A DNA stretch of 39,717 bases, taken from CALGLS01 sp045105695. Lineage in GTDB: Bacteria > Bacteroidota > Bacteroidia > Chitinophagales > Saprospiraceae. Below are positions 18,797 to 27,192 of the stretch, piece by piece (the first letter of the stretch is position 1; each line of letters opens with the position of its first letter). A program made the position numbers and the translations under genes. Location of the stretch: assembly GCA_045105695.1 (NCBI GenBank), contig JBGCDT010000078.1, forward strand, positions 1-39,717, written 5' to 3'. The notes beneath the pieces were generated by a model, which ran no database searches, was not told the DNA's origin, and was given only the letters and a program-made list of their open reading frames with translations.

Positions 18797-18973
18797 TGTA
18801 TTAATATTGACTGTTGACTTTTAACTTTTAACTATTGACTATTGACTATTGACTTTTAACTTCCTTCGGACGTAACTAATCGCGGAGCATACGCACGAGT
18901 GTTTTGAATTTGAACTTGATTCTTGATCTTGATCTTGATCTTGAACTTGATTCTTGAACTTGATTCTTGAACA

Positions 18974-20317
18974 TTAAAAACCCGCCATTTCCCAAACAAT
19001 CCCTACTGGTTTCATATACTCTTTTAGATCTTCAAAAGAAATGGTAATCTCCTGCTGGCCATAAATCGGACTAAAGGGCGTACTGAAATTTATACCTTCC
19101 TGACGAATTGTAAAAGAATCAAAAGAAGCGGTTGATAACCATTTTCTAAAATCGTAATCTTCATAAAATTGATGTGTCGGAACATTCTTACTAAGATGCG
19201 CCCAAATCATATCCTGTAGATTAAAATCATTTTTAAAAATACTGCTCAACGTAATCTGAGTACTACGATCTAAATCATAATTGAACGGAATTCCTTTGCC
19301 TCTTTCTTCCCAACTGTTGGTTATCCATAAGCGACCACTGATGATATTTACCGAGAGGTAATCAAGGTCATACCAACCATAGGTTCGAATAGACGCTCTG
19401 GTTTCTGGGTTTAATTCTGTTCCTATTTTTCTAGCTTCATTGACGAATTCTTTATAGCTTGATTGTTCTTTTGCTACAAGTTCTGACATCCATCTGTTGA
19501 AATTATTGTCATCAGCTAAGGGAAAGGAAATGCCAAGGCTACTTAGATAGTCTACATAAGTTAGACAACCAACCTCCATCGTTTCGTGCAACCAAAAGTC
19601 AGATTTTATTCTTGCACCATAAGGATTTCTAAAAACAGCTTCCATCAATCCTTCCGAAGTTAAGGTTCCATTCAGGCTCCCTTTTGGTTTTTGGTACTCA
19701 TCAAAAATTTTTAAATCTACTTCTCCTCCTCTATTTATTTCCCCTTTGATGGCGTAGCTTTTATTTTCCTTATTGAAATACACCAAACCTCTTATCTGTC
19801 GATCTGCCTCTCTTTGCAATAGAAATTCTACCTCATCATCAATGACTAATCCTCTGAATATTTTGATCCACTTTTCGCTACCACAGTCTGATTTTGTACG
19901 TAGTACTTCTTTGTTGGATTGGCGCAACAACATTTTACTTCCTATGGAATTATCCGCAGAGGACCAATCCAAAAATAATTCTCGTCCCTCCATCTTTCCT
20001 TCTATGTAACCAGAGATTTCCTTTTGCACATCCAGTTCCATGAGTCGAATTTTTTGTCGTTTCATAAAACCAACTATTCCAAACTCCTGCTCACTCTTTA
20101 GGTATTTCATTTTCCCTCTGCACATTTTTCCATCGTAGGCTAGGACCATCGTTACGTCATTGATATCGTCTATCGTTCCGCTGTAATGACGGAGCCAAAG
20201 TACCTTATCCGGATTTGGAAACAATTGTACAACTGACCGTTCGACAGCAGAAACTTGTGCATCGACAGTGATTAGTGTTATCAAAAAGAGCAGCGTTAAA
20301 ACAAGCTGTTTGAGCAT
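18974..20317 (-). CDS. exported protein with DUF3298/RsiV-like C-terminus
   Basis: 447 residues. A signal peptide (about 1-20, ending TVDAQ) leads a two-part protein. The first part (about 25-240) is rich in charged beta strands and unrecognised. The second part (about 310-447) has the order typical of DUF3298/RsiV-like domains: TLSSIFKNDFNL, then a strand with FTIRQEGINFSTPFSPIY and ITISFEDLKEYMKPVG. It sits between moxR and DUF58, a place normally without a gene in Bat operons, so it is either a lineage-specific insert or a Bat partner. Both flanking gaps carry repeats or hairpins, which is consistent with an insertion. Domain call moderate. Confidence 0.55.
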   Translation of the reverse strand: MLKQLVLTLLFLITLITVDAQVSAVERSVVQLFPNPDKVLWLRHYSGTIDDINDVTMVLAYDGKMCRGKMKYLKSEQEFGIVGFMKRQKIRLMELDVQKEISGYIEGKMEGRELFLDWSSADNSIGSKMLLRQSNKEVLRTKSDCGSEKWIKIFRGLVIDDEVEFLLQREADRQIRGLVYFNKENKSYAIKGEINRGGEVDLKIFDEYQKPKGSLNGTLTSEGLMEAVFRNPYGARIKSDFWLHETMEVGCLTYVDYLSSLGISFPLADDNNFNRWMSELVAKEQSSYKEFVNEARKIGTELNPETRASIRTYGWYDLDYLSVNIISGRLWITNSWEERGKGIPFNYDLDRSTQITLSSIFKNDFNLQDMIWAHLSKNVPTHQFYEDYDFRKWLSTASFDSFTIRQEGINFSTPFSPIYGQQEITISFEDLKEYMKPVGIVWEMAGF

Positions 20318-20341
20318 TTTGCTAGAGTTGTAATTGTATTG

Positions 20342-20368
20342 CCTGCCTGGCTTATGCCAACAGACAGG
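20342..20368. repeat. intergenic hairpin with 7 of 8 paired arms
   Basis: Arms CCTGCCTG and CAGACAGG pair with one mismatch around an 11-base middle. It lies between the moxR stop and the inserted 447-residue gene, inside a cotranscribed cluster. On the minus strand no T-run follows, so it is not a normal terminator. It could be a REP-like element or processing site. GC-rich compared with its surroundings. Confidence 0.5.
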
Positions 20369-20390
20369 TTAGCGAATACCAAAAATAAAC

Positions 20391-21389
20391 TTAGGGAACT
20401 TCTACAGCATTCAAAATCTGTTTGACGATGTCCTCCTGTGTGATGTTCTCCGCTTCTGCTTCGTAAGTAATGCCAATTCTATGGCGCATAATATCTGTAC
20501 AAACACTCCGTACATCTTCAGGTATAACGTAACCTCTTCGCTGAATAAAGGCGTATGCTTTGGAAGCAAGTGCCAAGTTGATACTCGCACGTGGAGAACC
20601 TCCGTAATTTATCAACGGTTCGAGATTCGCTAGGCCATAACTTTTAGGGTCACGAGTAGCAAAGACGATATCTAAGATATACTGTTCGATTTTTTCATCC
20701 ATGTAAACCTTCTTGACCACTTCGCGCGCTCGTAAAATTTCTTCTGGCTGAACCACCTGATCTACTTTTGCATGTACGGCTCCGTTCAAGTTTCTGCGGA
20801 TGATCTCTCTTTCATCTTCTTTAGAAGGATAACCAATTTTCACTTTCAACATAAAACGGTCTACCTGCGCTTCTGGCAGAGGATAAGTTCCTTCTTGCTC
20901 AATAGGATTCTGAGTAGCTAAAACTAGGAAAGGCTCTTCCAGTTTGAAGGTCTGATTTCCGATGGTCACCTGACGTTCTTGCATGGCTTCGAGAAGTGCA
21001 GATTGAACCTTTGCAGGAGCTCGATTGATTTCATCCGCCAATACAAAGTTCGCGAACACCGGTCCTTGACGAACAGTGAAATCGTTCTTACTAGGATTGA
21101 AAATCATGGTACCCACGATATCCGCAGGCAATAGATCTGGTGTAAATTGAATACGACTAAAATCTGCATTAATGGCTGTCGCCAAAGTTTTAATCGCTAG
21201 TGTCTTTGCCAATCCAGGCAAACCTTCCAGCAATACGTGTCCTCTGGTCAATAAACCAAGTAATAGTCTTTCGATCATATGGTGTTGACCGACGATGACT
21301 TTAGCGGTGGCTTCATTTAGTCTTTCGATAAAAGCACTTTCAATGTAGATTTGCTGATTGAGCACTTCAATGTCTACCGATTCTTGCAT
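20391..21389 (-). CDS. moxR: MoxR-family AAA+ ATPase
   Basis: 332 residues of the AAA_3 type. Walker A is GLPGLAKT at about 55-62, Walker B is VLADEINRAP near 117-126, and the sensor region is ATQNPIEQEGTYPLPEAQ near 160-177. MoxR ATPases act as chaperones that load or mature VWA-domain proteins. It is the first gene of the minus-strand Bat cluster and would drive the DUF58/BatA/BatB proteins. Upstream is a 572-base gap with no gene on its strand. Confidence 0.9.
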   Translation of the reverse strand: MQESVDIEVLNQQIYIESAFIERLNEATAKVIVGQHHMIERLLLGLLTRGHVLLEGLPGLAKTLAIKTLATAINADFSRIQFTPDLLPADIVGTMIFNPSKNDFTVRQGPVFANFVLADEINRAPAKVQSALLEAMQERQVTIGNQTFKLEEPFLVLATQNPIEQEGTYPLPEAQVDRFMLKVKIGYPSKEDEREIIRRNLNGAVHAKVDQVVQPEEILRAREVVKKVYMDEKIEQYILDIVFATRDPKSYGLANLEPLINYGGSPRASINLALASKAYAFIQRRGYVIPEDVRSVCTDIMRHRIGITYEAEAENITQEDIVKQILNAVEVP

Positions 21390-21961
21390 GATATTTATTT
21401 ATGTTGGTGTTTTTTAATAACCAGCCTTTAAGAGCATGTTAGGAGTTTAATTATATGTCTGCAAAGCACAATTTTTTTATTATACTTCGATGTGAAAATC
21501 CTCATTTAGCTACGGCTAAACTCCGGTTTTAAAGCCTCGTCTAATAATAAAAATTATAACTTTTCACCTCTAAAATCAAAATCCAAACATCCCCTAAGCT
21601 TCCTGTATTGGGAAACGTTTCCAAATCCGTTAAATTAAAATTTACTAGTAGAGAGTAAGTAATCCTTCAAAACAATTAATAGAATATCGTTCTTTTAAAT
21701 GAATACTTAGCAGATGCAAAGCGGCTGACTCTTTTACGTCTGTTTTGCTAAAGGATGTGTCTCTCTCGAATTGATTAACCATATTTACCGTCCTATAACG
21801 CAAGAACCTGACTTTTAGGTCTAAATCAATTCTAATAGCCTTTGAAAAAGACGTATTTTTAGCGCAGCAAAATTGCTAATTTTTTACTAAAAAAAGTAAT
21901 GGAACTGGTGTGAATTGACGTTTATTAAATAAGCAGCTCAAACAGACCATAAAATAGAAAA
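21390..21961. other. 572-base divergent intergenic region
   Basis: This region lies between divergent moxR (minus) and an exported protein (plus), so it should contain both promoters. It holds an exact 12-base palindrome at 21611-21622 and a TAGC-TACG-GCTA dyad near 21508-21520. No open frame of interest is seen. A perfect TAnnTTTG box close to either start was not found. Confidence 0.5.
21611..21622. promoter_or_regulatory. perfect 12-bp palindrome, LacI/CRE-like operator candidate
   Basis: GGAAACGTTTCC is a perfect inverted repeat with the central GAAACGTTTC found in operators of LacI-family regulators. It lies about 220 bases upstream of moxR and 340 bases upstream of the exported gene, too far for a simple repressor site at either promoter unless transcripts start nearby. 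No LacI-family gene is in the window. Confidence 0.3.
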
Positions 21962-22672
21962 ATGAAACCTTTATATATCCCCTTTAAATTCTTTTGTTTT
22001 ATCTTACTCTTTATGGCTATTACCCCTTGTGTAGACGGGCAAGTTTTTAAAACACCTGAAGATAAGATTGCTTCGAAAGATCATATTTATGACCTTCAGT
22101 CAGGTGTTTTAATTGTCCGACTCCCTAGCAAAAACAATAAGATTACAGCCTTTCAGGAGATGATGAACCGTAGTGAGATGAGTAAGGCAAAGCGAAAAAA
22201 CCTTAAAGAGAGATTAGAGGAAACCATCAACGAGAGAGATAAAAAAAACGTAGCTATTATGAACGCGTTTAAGGAATACTATACTTTTTCCAATTATCGC
22301 TTTGTGTACGATACTGCTGTCGTTCATTTGTTTCGTGGAGATAGTCGGGGCCACTTTTTAAATGATGACTTACAAGTGGATAGCACTATTACCGTTTTTA
22401 TGGGAGACCCCATCTACACGCTAAAGTACGGCCAGACCAGTTCATCAGAAGCTAATAGCCTCGAAGGGTTTATTATTACTGACAACAGTAATGTAGAACT
22501 AAAGAAACCTTTTCCTTACTTTATTAAAACCGCTTATCCACCTGCATCTTTCTTCCGTGCGTTTTTTGGAAAAGCGACGACCCCCAGCTATGATAAAATG
22601 GCTTATCGCCTTAATAAAAAATTAAATAAACGACTTGAGCTGATAAAAGGGCCTTTGGAAACTGACGAATAA
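21962..22672 (+). CDS. exported hypothetical protein
   Basis: 236 residues with a signal peptide (about 1-26, ending VDGQ). After cleavage the product is mostly mixed alpha/beta: a helical charged segment at about 60-100, a FSNYRFVYDTAVVHLFRG strand region, and an amphipathic basic tail. Cys-free after the signal, no lipobox. It is convergent with the two small minus-strand envelope genes (38 bases to the stop of the nearer one). I do not recognise a family; it resembles Bacteroidota periplasmic proteins of unknown function. Confidence 0.6.
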   Translation: MKPLYIPFKFFCFILLFMAITPCVDGQVFKTPEDKIASKDHIYDLQSGVLIVRLPSKNNKITAFQEMMNRSEMSKAKRKNLKERLEETINERDKKNVAIMNAFKEYYTFSNYRFVYDTAVVHLFRGDSRGHFLNDDLQVDSTITVFMGDPIYTLKYGQTSSSEANSLEGFIITDNSNVELKKPFPYFIKTAYPPASFFRAFFGKATTPSYDKMAYRLNKKLNKRLELIKGPLETDE

Positions 22673-22710
22673 GTATCCAGCATATTGTTTTCAGCGATTA
22701 TAAATTGATC

Positions 22711-23079
22711 TTATTGTTCTGCTTCAGAAATAGTATCTAACAATACTTCTCCGTCTGGGAAGATAGGTACAACTGGCGTGGTATCTTTAGGTAGTTTTAT
22801 CTCTGGTCGATCAGGTCGGTAGGGGATCTCGGGTTTTTCAATAACTTCCTGTACCTGTAACTTTGCTCTTGCTATCAATGTAGAATCTGCCAATTCACCC
22901 GCGCGCTCCATTACTTTATTGGTACAAAGTGCTAATCGTTTGCTACGAAACTTCCTTAGTCGTTCCTCTAGTTTTTCTCTCCTTAGCTCCCCTTTCGTAG
23001 GTAATTTCTTTGCAGAAAATAACAATACACTTACAAACATGGTGATAATTACGAATATGTAGAAAAGGCTATTTTTCAT
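22711..23079 (-). CDS. small membrane-anchored hypothetical protein
   Basis: 122 residues: a membrane segment at about 4-22 (LFYIFVIITMFVSVLLFSA), then a strongly charged helical part and a Pro-rich tail (EKPEIPYRPDRPEIKLPKD). The helical part contains C-x6-R-x5-DS-x4-R (CTNKVMER, then ADSTLIAR), the same spaced motif as in the preceding gene. Its start overlaps the stop of that gene by four bases (ATGA at 23076-23079), so the two are translationally coupled. Function unknown; envelope location is likely. Confidence 0.65.
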   Translation of the reverse strand: MKNSLFYIFVIITMFVSVLLFSAKKLPTKGELRREKLEERLRKFRSKRLALCTNKVMERAGELADSTLIARAKLQVQEVIEKPEIPYRPDRPEIKLPKDTTPVVPIFPDGEVLLDTISEAEQ

Positions 23080-23366
23080 TTCTCTATTTTTATAGCGCTT
23101 TTAGAAGGAGCAGGACCTTTTAGTCTGCTGATTTCTTCCAGGCGTTTTAAAATAATCGAGTCTACAGCTACCTGTACACGGGCATCGAATTCCAAATCAC
23201 AAATGCTATCTAGCTCTACTATCATCTCTTTTCGTTGAGCATTGTACATTGAATCAATTATTTTTCGATCCTTCTTATTCAACATCGGAGGCTCTTCAAA
23301 ACAAGACGTTTGTGAAAACCCTACAAAAAGCATTAACAAAAAACAATTAAGTATTTTTTTCTTCAT
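23076..23366 (-). CDS. small putative lipoprotein
   Basis: 96 residues. A signal peptide with a lipobox-like GFSQTSC (Cys at about 22) suggests a lipoprotein. The body has CDLEFDARVQVAVDSIILKR, which matches the next gene's motif with identical spacing: C-x6-R-x5-DS-x4-R. The start lies 20 bases inside the end of lptB, an overlap that implies coupled translation. The three genes lptB, this one and the next form one transcriptional unit. No known family recognised; a link to lipopolysaccharide transport is inferred only from position. Confidence 0.65.
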   Translation of the reverse strand: MKKKILNCFLLMLFVGFSQTSCFEEPPMLNKKDRKIIDSMYNAQRKEMIVELDSICDLEFDARVQVAVDSIILKRLEEISRLKGPAPSKSAIKIEK

Positions 23367-24108
23367 TCGTCAGGTCGATTACTTTTCTTTTTAGCTCAAA
23401 ACTTTGTCCGAGGTATACTTTACGAACCATTTCATCTGCGGCCAATTCTTCAGCAGTACCCGCTTTTAGAATATCTCCTTCAAACATCAGGTAAGCACGA
23501 TCTGTGATCGAAAGTGTTTCTTGTACATTGTGGTCTGTAATAAGAATACCAATGTTTTTTGTAGCCAACCGAGCTACAATGTACTGAATGTCTTCCACCG
23601 CAATAGGGTCGATCCCCGCAAAGGGTTCATCCAACAAAATGAAGTTCGGTGAGGTCGCCAATGCTCTTGCTATTTCTGTTCGTCGTCGCTCTCCTCCCGA
23701 CAAAGTATCTCCTCTGCTCTTACGCACTTTGTGTAAACGGAATTCATCAATCAGACTTTCGAGCTTCACTTTTTGCTCCGCCTTCGACAACTTTGTCATT
23801 TCTAAAACAGCAGAAATATTATCCTCCACAGTCAATTTTCTGAAGACTGAAGGTTCCTGTGGTAAGTAACCGATGCCGATTTGCGCACGTTTGTACATGG
23901 GCAAGTCCGTGATCACTCTGTCATCCAGAAATACATTTCCTTCATTGGGTTTGATGAAACCGACGACCATGTAGAAGGTTGTCGTTTTCCCAGCTCCATT
24001 GGGGCCGAGCAAACCTACGATCTCGCCTTGGTTCACTTCCAATGAAATTTCTTTGACCACTTTTCGACGGCCATATATTTTGACTAATTTTTCTGTTCGT
24101 AATTTCAT
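23347..24108 (-). CDS. lptB: LptB, LPS-export ABC transporter ATPase
   Basis: 253 residues. Walker A GPNGAGKT (about 35-42), signature LSGGERRRTEIARA (about 137-150), Walker B FILLDEPFAGIDP (about 156-168) and H-loop ITDHNVQET (about 190-198) give a complete ABC ATPase. The GGERRRTEIARAL and FAGIDPIAVEDIQ wording is diagnostic of LptB, which powers lipopolysaccharide extraction by the LptFG channel at the inner membrane. Two small envelope genes overlap or adjoin its 3' end. An Ig-like lipoprotein gene lies 53 bases upstream on the same strand. Confidence 0.93.
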   Translation of the reverse strand: MKLRTEKLVKIYGRRKVVKEISLEVNQGEIVGLLGPNGAGKTTTFYMVVGFIKPNEGNVFLDDRVITDLPMYKRAQIGIGYLPQEPSVFRKLTVEDNISAVLEMTKLSKAEQKVKLESLIDEFRLHKVRKSRGDTLSGGERRRTEIARALATSPNFILLDEPFAGIDPIAVEDIQYIVARLATKNIGILITDHNVQETLSITDRAYLMFEGDILKAGTAEELAADEMVRKVYLGQSFELKRKVIDLTNEEKNT

Positions 24109-24161
24109 ATAAAAAATTATCTCTCTCGGTTTTCTAGCATAAAAAGAATTTTACTCCACAG

Positions 24162-25865
24162 CTAGTTTTCCTCTTCTATTTCAAAATCTTCTTCTTTCTT
24201 TTCTTCTTCTACGTTCTCTTTTGGCTTTTCAACTTCCTTCTTCGTCTCCATTGAAAAATCTACTTCTAAATCCCAATCTGCCCGTAATTCTCCGAGAGTG
24301 CGAAAATACAACTTTTCGGATTGTGTTTTTAGATCGTAGTTTCCAGGGTCCCATTTTCCATTGGCGTTGGCATCTCTGACCACGCGCATTTTATAAGTGG
24401 CAGGAAGCATTCCGATGTATTTTTTAGTGTAAACACTATCCGCTTGAAAGGTAGATTCCTCCACCAATTCTTCTCCCTTGAATAATTGTAGAACATAAGC
24501 TACGCTATCTTCTAACTCTGTCATTTTTACAATTAAATTTCCAAAATCTTCTACAGCAGGAACGGTAAAATCCAGAACAATAGAATCGTTTTTCAAACCA
24601 TACCAATCAGTCACTGCTCCGGGTAAGATTATCATCTTGTAGGGTTTCGCCTTCGCCCATTTGTATCGCATTTTCACTAAGCCAACGGTATCAAGAACTA
24701 GTCTTACATTAGGTTTCACTCTAATCTCCGTCGTATCTTCTAACAAGACAAATGCAGCAGTATCCAGAGCGATCAACGGATGATTGAATCTTAGCTCCAT
24801 CGCTTTTCTAGGGTTTTGATTAGCAATTTTTGATCGTACCTTTTTCCGTAAATCTAATTTCGCTTTCGCTAAAAAAGCAGTCTTAGATCTCGGTTTTATT
24901 TTGACGGTATCATATAGAAAAGTATCCTGCTGAATGTATACCGACCAACCAACAGAATCCTTGGGTTGATACCAAAGATGAATAGAATCTTTTTCGTAAA
25001 CGATCTGCTGCCGCTGCAAAACAGAGTCAAAGGTAATTTGTAAATCGGCTGTGGGTTTCTTGTTAAAATTAAATGTGATCTTTCCGTAGCGGTCTGAATT
25101 TTTGCTAACGATTCGAAGCGGCTGTTCCTCCTCAAATAGTTGCAATTCAATATTAATCCTTATACTGTCCGTCAAGATAAAGGGTTCTTCTTGATAGCCA
25201 ATTCGCTCCAGCGGCATATCAAAAAGATAATTGAAGTTGTTATCATCCAGCGCAAATATTTTAAAGGTATCCGCTCTTACATTATCTATTTGGAATGTCC
25301 CTGATTTTGAAGTTCTTCCAAAATAAAAAGGTCTTTCTGTACGCACAACTGAATCCGCCAGGTTATCATATAACAATACTAATACATCATCTATCGGATC
25401 ACCTGAAAAAGCATCTGTCACCTTTCCTCGTACAGAAAGCGAATCAATATAATCTCCTGTAGAAAAAACAAACCGGAGGTTTTCGGCAGCCAAACCTTCA
25501 TTGAAATCTTTGACGGCTTCTCCGAAGTTAATGATGTAGGTGGCATTCTCTCGGAGTTTCTCTTTACCGTCGAATTCAAAGCGAACAGTTTTCTTTTTGA
25601 GGGTAACCTCGGGCGTATACTCCAATGGAGGAGAGACTACAACTTGATTGAATGGGTCATTGAGTTTCACCCATTCGTTGAAGGTTAGTTCGAAGGATCG
25701 CTTTTCGAAATTTGTCTGCATATTTGGAGAAGAAGCCTCTAGCACGACTTGTGGTGGTTCTTCATCCTTTGGGCCTCCGTTAGGAGACACTGGGTTTGCG
25801 CAAGCTGTGAAGAAAAAGTAGCCTGCGATGACTAGGTAAGTTATGCTGTTGTAATGTTTGTACAT
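24162..25865 (-). CDS. Ig-like (SbsA/Big_5-type) domain lipoprotein
   Basis: 567 residues. A signal with lipobox FFTAC (Cys at about 22) precedes a Bacteroidota-type Ig-like domain: PPQVVLEASSPN, FELTFNEWVKLNDP, YIINFGEAVKDFNE and RFVFSTGDYID. A carboxypeptidase-regulatory-like beta domain follows at about 140-230 (VRGKVTDAFSGDPIDDVLVLLYD). The C-terminus is rich in Glu and Lys. Such proteins are outer-membrane lipoproteins of unknown role, common beside envelope genes. The lptB gene follows on the same strand. Confidence 0.75.
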   Translation of the reverse strand: MYKHYNSITYLVIAGYFFFTACANPVSPNGGPKDEEPPQVVLEASSPNMQTNFEKRSFELTFNEWVKLNDPFNQVVVSPPLEYTPEVTLKKKTVRFEFDGKEKLRENATYIINFGEAVKDFNEGLAAENLRFVFSTGDYIDSLSVRGKVTDAFSGDPIDDVLVLLYDNLADSVVRTERPFYFGRTSKSGTFQIDNVRADTFKIFALDDNNFNYLFDMPLERIGYQEEPFILTDSIRINIELQLFEEEQPLRIVSKNSDRYGKITFNFNKKPTADLQITFDSVLQRQQIVYEKDSIHLWYQPKDSVGWSVYIQQDTFLYDTVKIKPRSKTAFLAKAKLDLRKKVRSKIANQNPRKAMELRFNHPLIALDTAAFVLLEDTTEIRVKPNVRLVLDTVGLVKMRYKWAKAKPYKMIILPGAVTDWYGLKNDSIVLDFTVPAVEDFGNLIVKMTELEDSVAYVLQLFKGEELVEESTFQADSVYTKKYIGMLPATYKMRVVRDANANGKWDPGNYDLKTQSEKLYFRTLGELRADWDLEVDFSMETKKEVEKPKENVEEEKKEEDFEIEEEN

Positions 25866-25978
25866 GTTTTTTCTTACTTCTTATCTATCAACGGCTAATT
25901 TATTTTTATGATGCCACTCCAAATGCTTTCCAACAAGCAAACACCTTCCTTTAACTTTGCCTTAACGAAACTTCCTTC

Positions 25979-27100
25979 TTACTCCATCAACTCCATAGCA
26001 ATTCGATCTGCCAGCAACTTCCCCGCTCTTGTCAAAGTCCATTGGTTGTTCTGACGAACGACGGTTCCATCCTTTTCAAATTGTAAAATCTTTTTAGAAA
26101 AATTAGAAACGTACTGTGGAGCAATTTCTTCCAAGTCTGATTTTTCGACACCCCAGATTGTTCGTAGCCTAGTTAACAGATATTCGTTGTACTGATCTGT
26201 TTCTTTCAAAACTTCTTTTTCAAAAGTAGTCTCTCCTTGCTCAATGGCTTTCCGGTATTTTGCATTATTGGCAATATTCCATTGGCGACTTTTTCCATTG
26301 TAGGAATGAGCCGATGGACCTAAACCTAGGTAGGAGATTCCTTTCCAGTAAGAAGTATTGTGCTTAGCTCTGAATCCAGGTTTTGCAAAATTAGATATTT
26401 CGTAGTGTTCGTAGTTTTCCTTTTCGGAGAAATCCATTAGTAGTTCAAATTGCTCTGCCGCTTTTTGCTCGTCTACTGGAGGGGCTTTGCCTGTTTTTAC
26501 GAAATGATGTAGTGCAGTTCCTTCTTCTACGGTCAGACAATAACTGGACAAATGTGGCACTTCGAGTTTCTTAAAAAGAGACAAATTCTCCAGCCACAAA
26601 TCATTCGTCAAGCCAGGTACGCCGTAGATTAAGTCTATGGTCAAATTTGGGAAACCAGCATCTTGCGCTAACTTTATACAAGTCAGTGCTTCCGCTGAAT
26701 TATGTGCTCTATTCATAAATCGCAGATCTGTCTCATGGAAAGATTGCACGCCTATGCTAAGTCGGTTAACAATACTCTTACGTAAAACGCCCAGCGTCTC
26801 TTTATCCAGATCATCAGGGTTTGCTTCCAGCGTTATCTCTGCATCCTTAGCTATGTTGTAGACTTTGTGAATGGCTTCAAAAATATCATTCAGTTCTTTT
26901 TCATTCAATAATGAAGGAGTGCCTCCACCAAAGTAGATGGTATCCAAATCCCTAGATTCGAGGTAATCCCTTTGCAGATCAATTTCTCGAATGATTGCAT
27001 CTACCATAGCCCCTTTATTTTTCACGGAAGTGGAAAAATGGAAATTGCAGTAGTGGCAAGCTTTTTTGCAAAATGGTATGTGGAGGTATAGACCGGGCAT
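25979..27100 (-). CDS. hemW: HemW, radical SAM haem chaperone (formerly CPO-like)
   Basis: 373 residues from the ATG at 27100. HemW-family proteins begin MxGLYxHIPFC, which starts here; an upstream in-frame ATG at 27139 would add 13 residues of no family character. The radical SAM cluster motif is CKKACHYC (C-x3-C-x2-C, with Cys at about 10, 14 and 17). Further hallmarks are TIYFGGGTPSLL, ANPDDL and RLSIGVQSFHETDL, with YEISNFAKPGFRAKHN near the C-terminal half. HemW transfers haem to target proteins and is often mis-annotated as oxygen-independent coproporphyrinogen III oxidase. It is divergent from the Omp85 gene, 92 bases apart. Confidence 0.9.
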   Translation of the reverse strand: MPGLYLHIPFCKKACHYCNFHFSTSVKNKGAMVDAIIREIDLQRDYLESRDLDTIYFGGGTPSLLNEKELNDIFEAIHKVYNIAKDAEITLEANPDDLDKETLGVLRKSIVNRLSIGVQSFHETDLRFMNRAHNSAEALTCIKLAQDAGFPNLTIDLIYGVPGLTNDLWLENLSLFKKLEVPHLSSYCLTVEEGTALHHFVKTGKAPPVDEQKAAEQFELLMDFSEKENYEHYEISNFAKPGFRAKHNTSYWKGISYLGLGPSAHSYNGKSRQWNIANNAKYRKAIEQGETTFEKEVLKETDQYNEYLLTRLRTIWGVEKSDLEEIAPQYVSNFSKKILQFEKDGTVVRQNNQWTLTRAGKLLADRIAMELME

Positions 27101-27192
27101 TTTGTATTTTGTCGTGGGCTTTGGGATTCGGGAAAACATAACAACTTAGTCCCCATTTCCCCGTTTCAATAATCTAAATCTTAAAATCACAA

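Noticed and set aside
27101..27139. 13-residue N-terminal extension of hemW
   Set aside because: HemW proteins start at the MxGLYxHIPFC segment, which begins at 27100; the extra residues have no family likeness.
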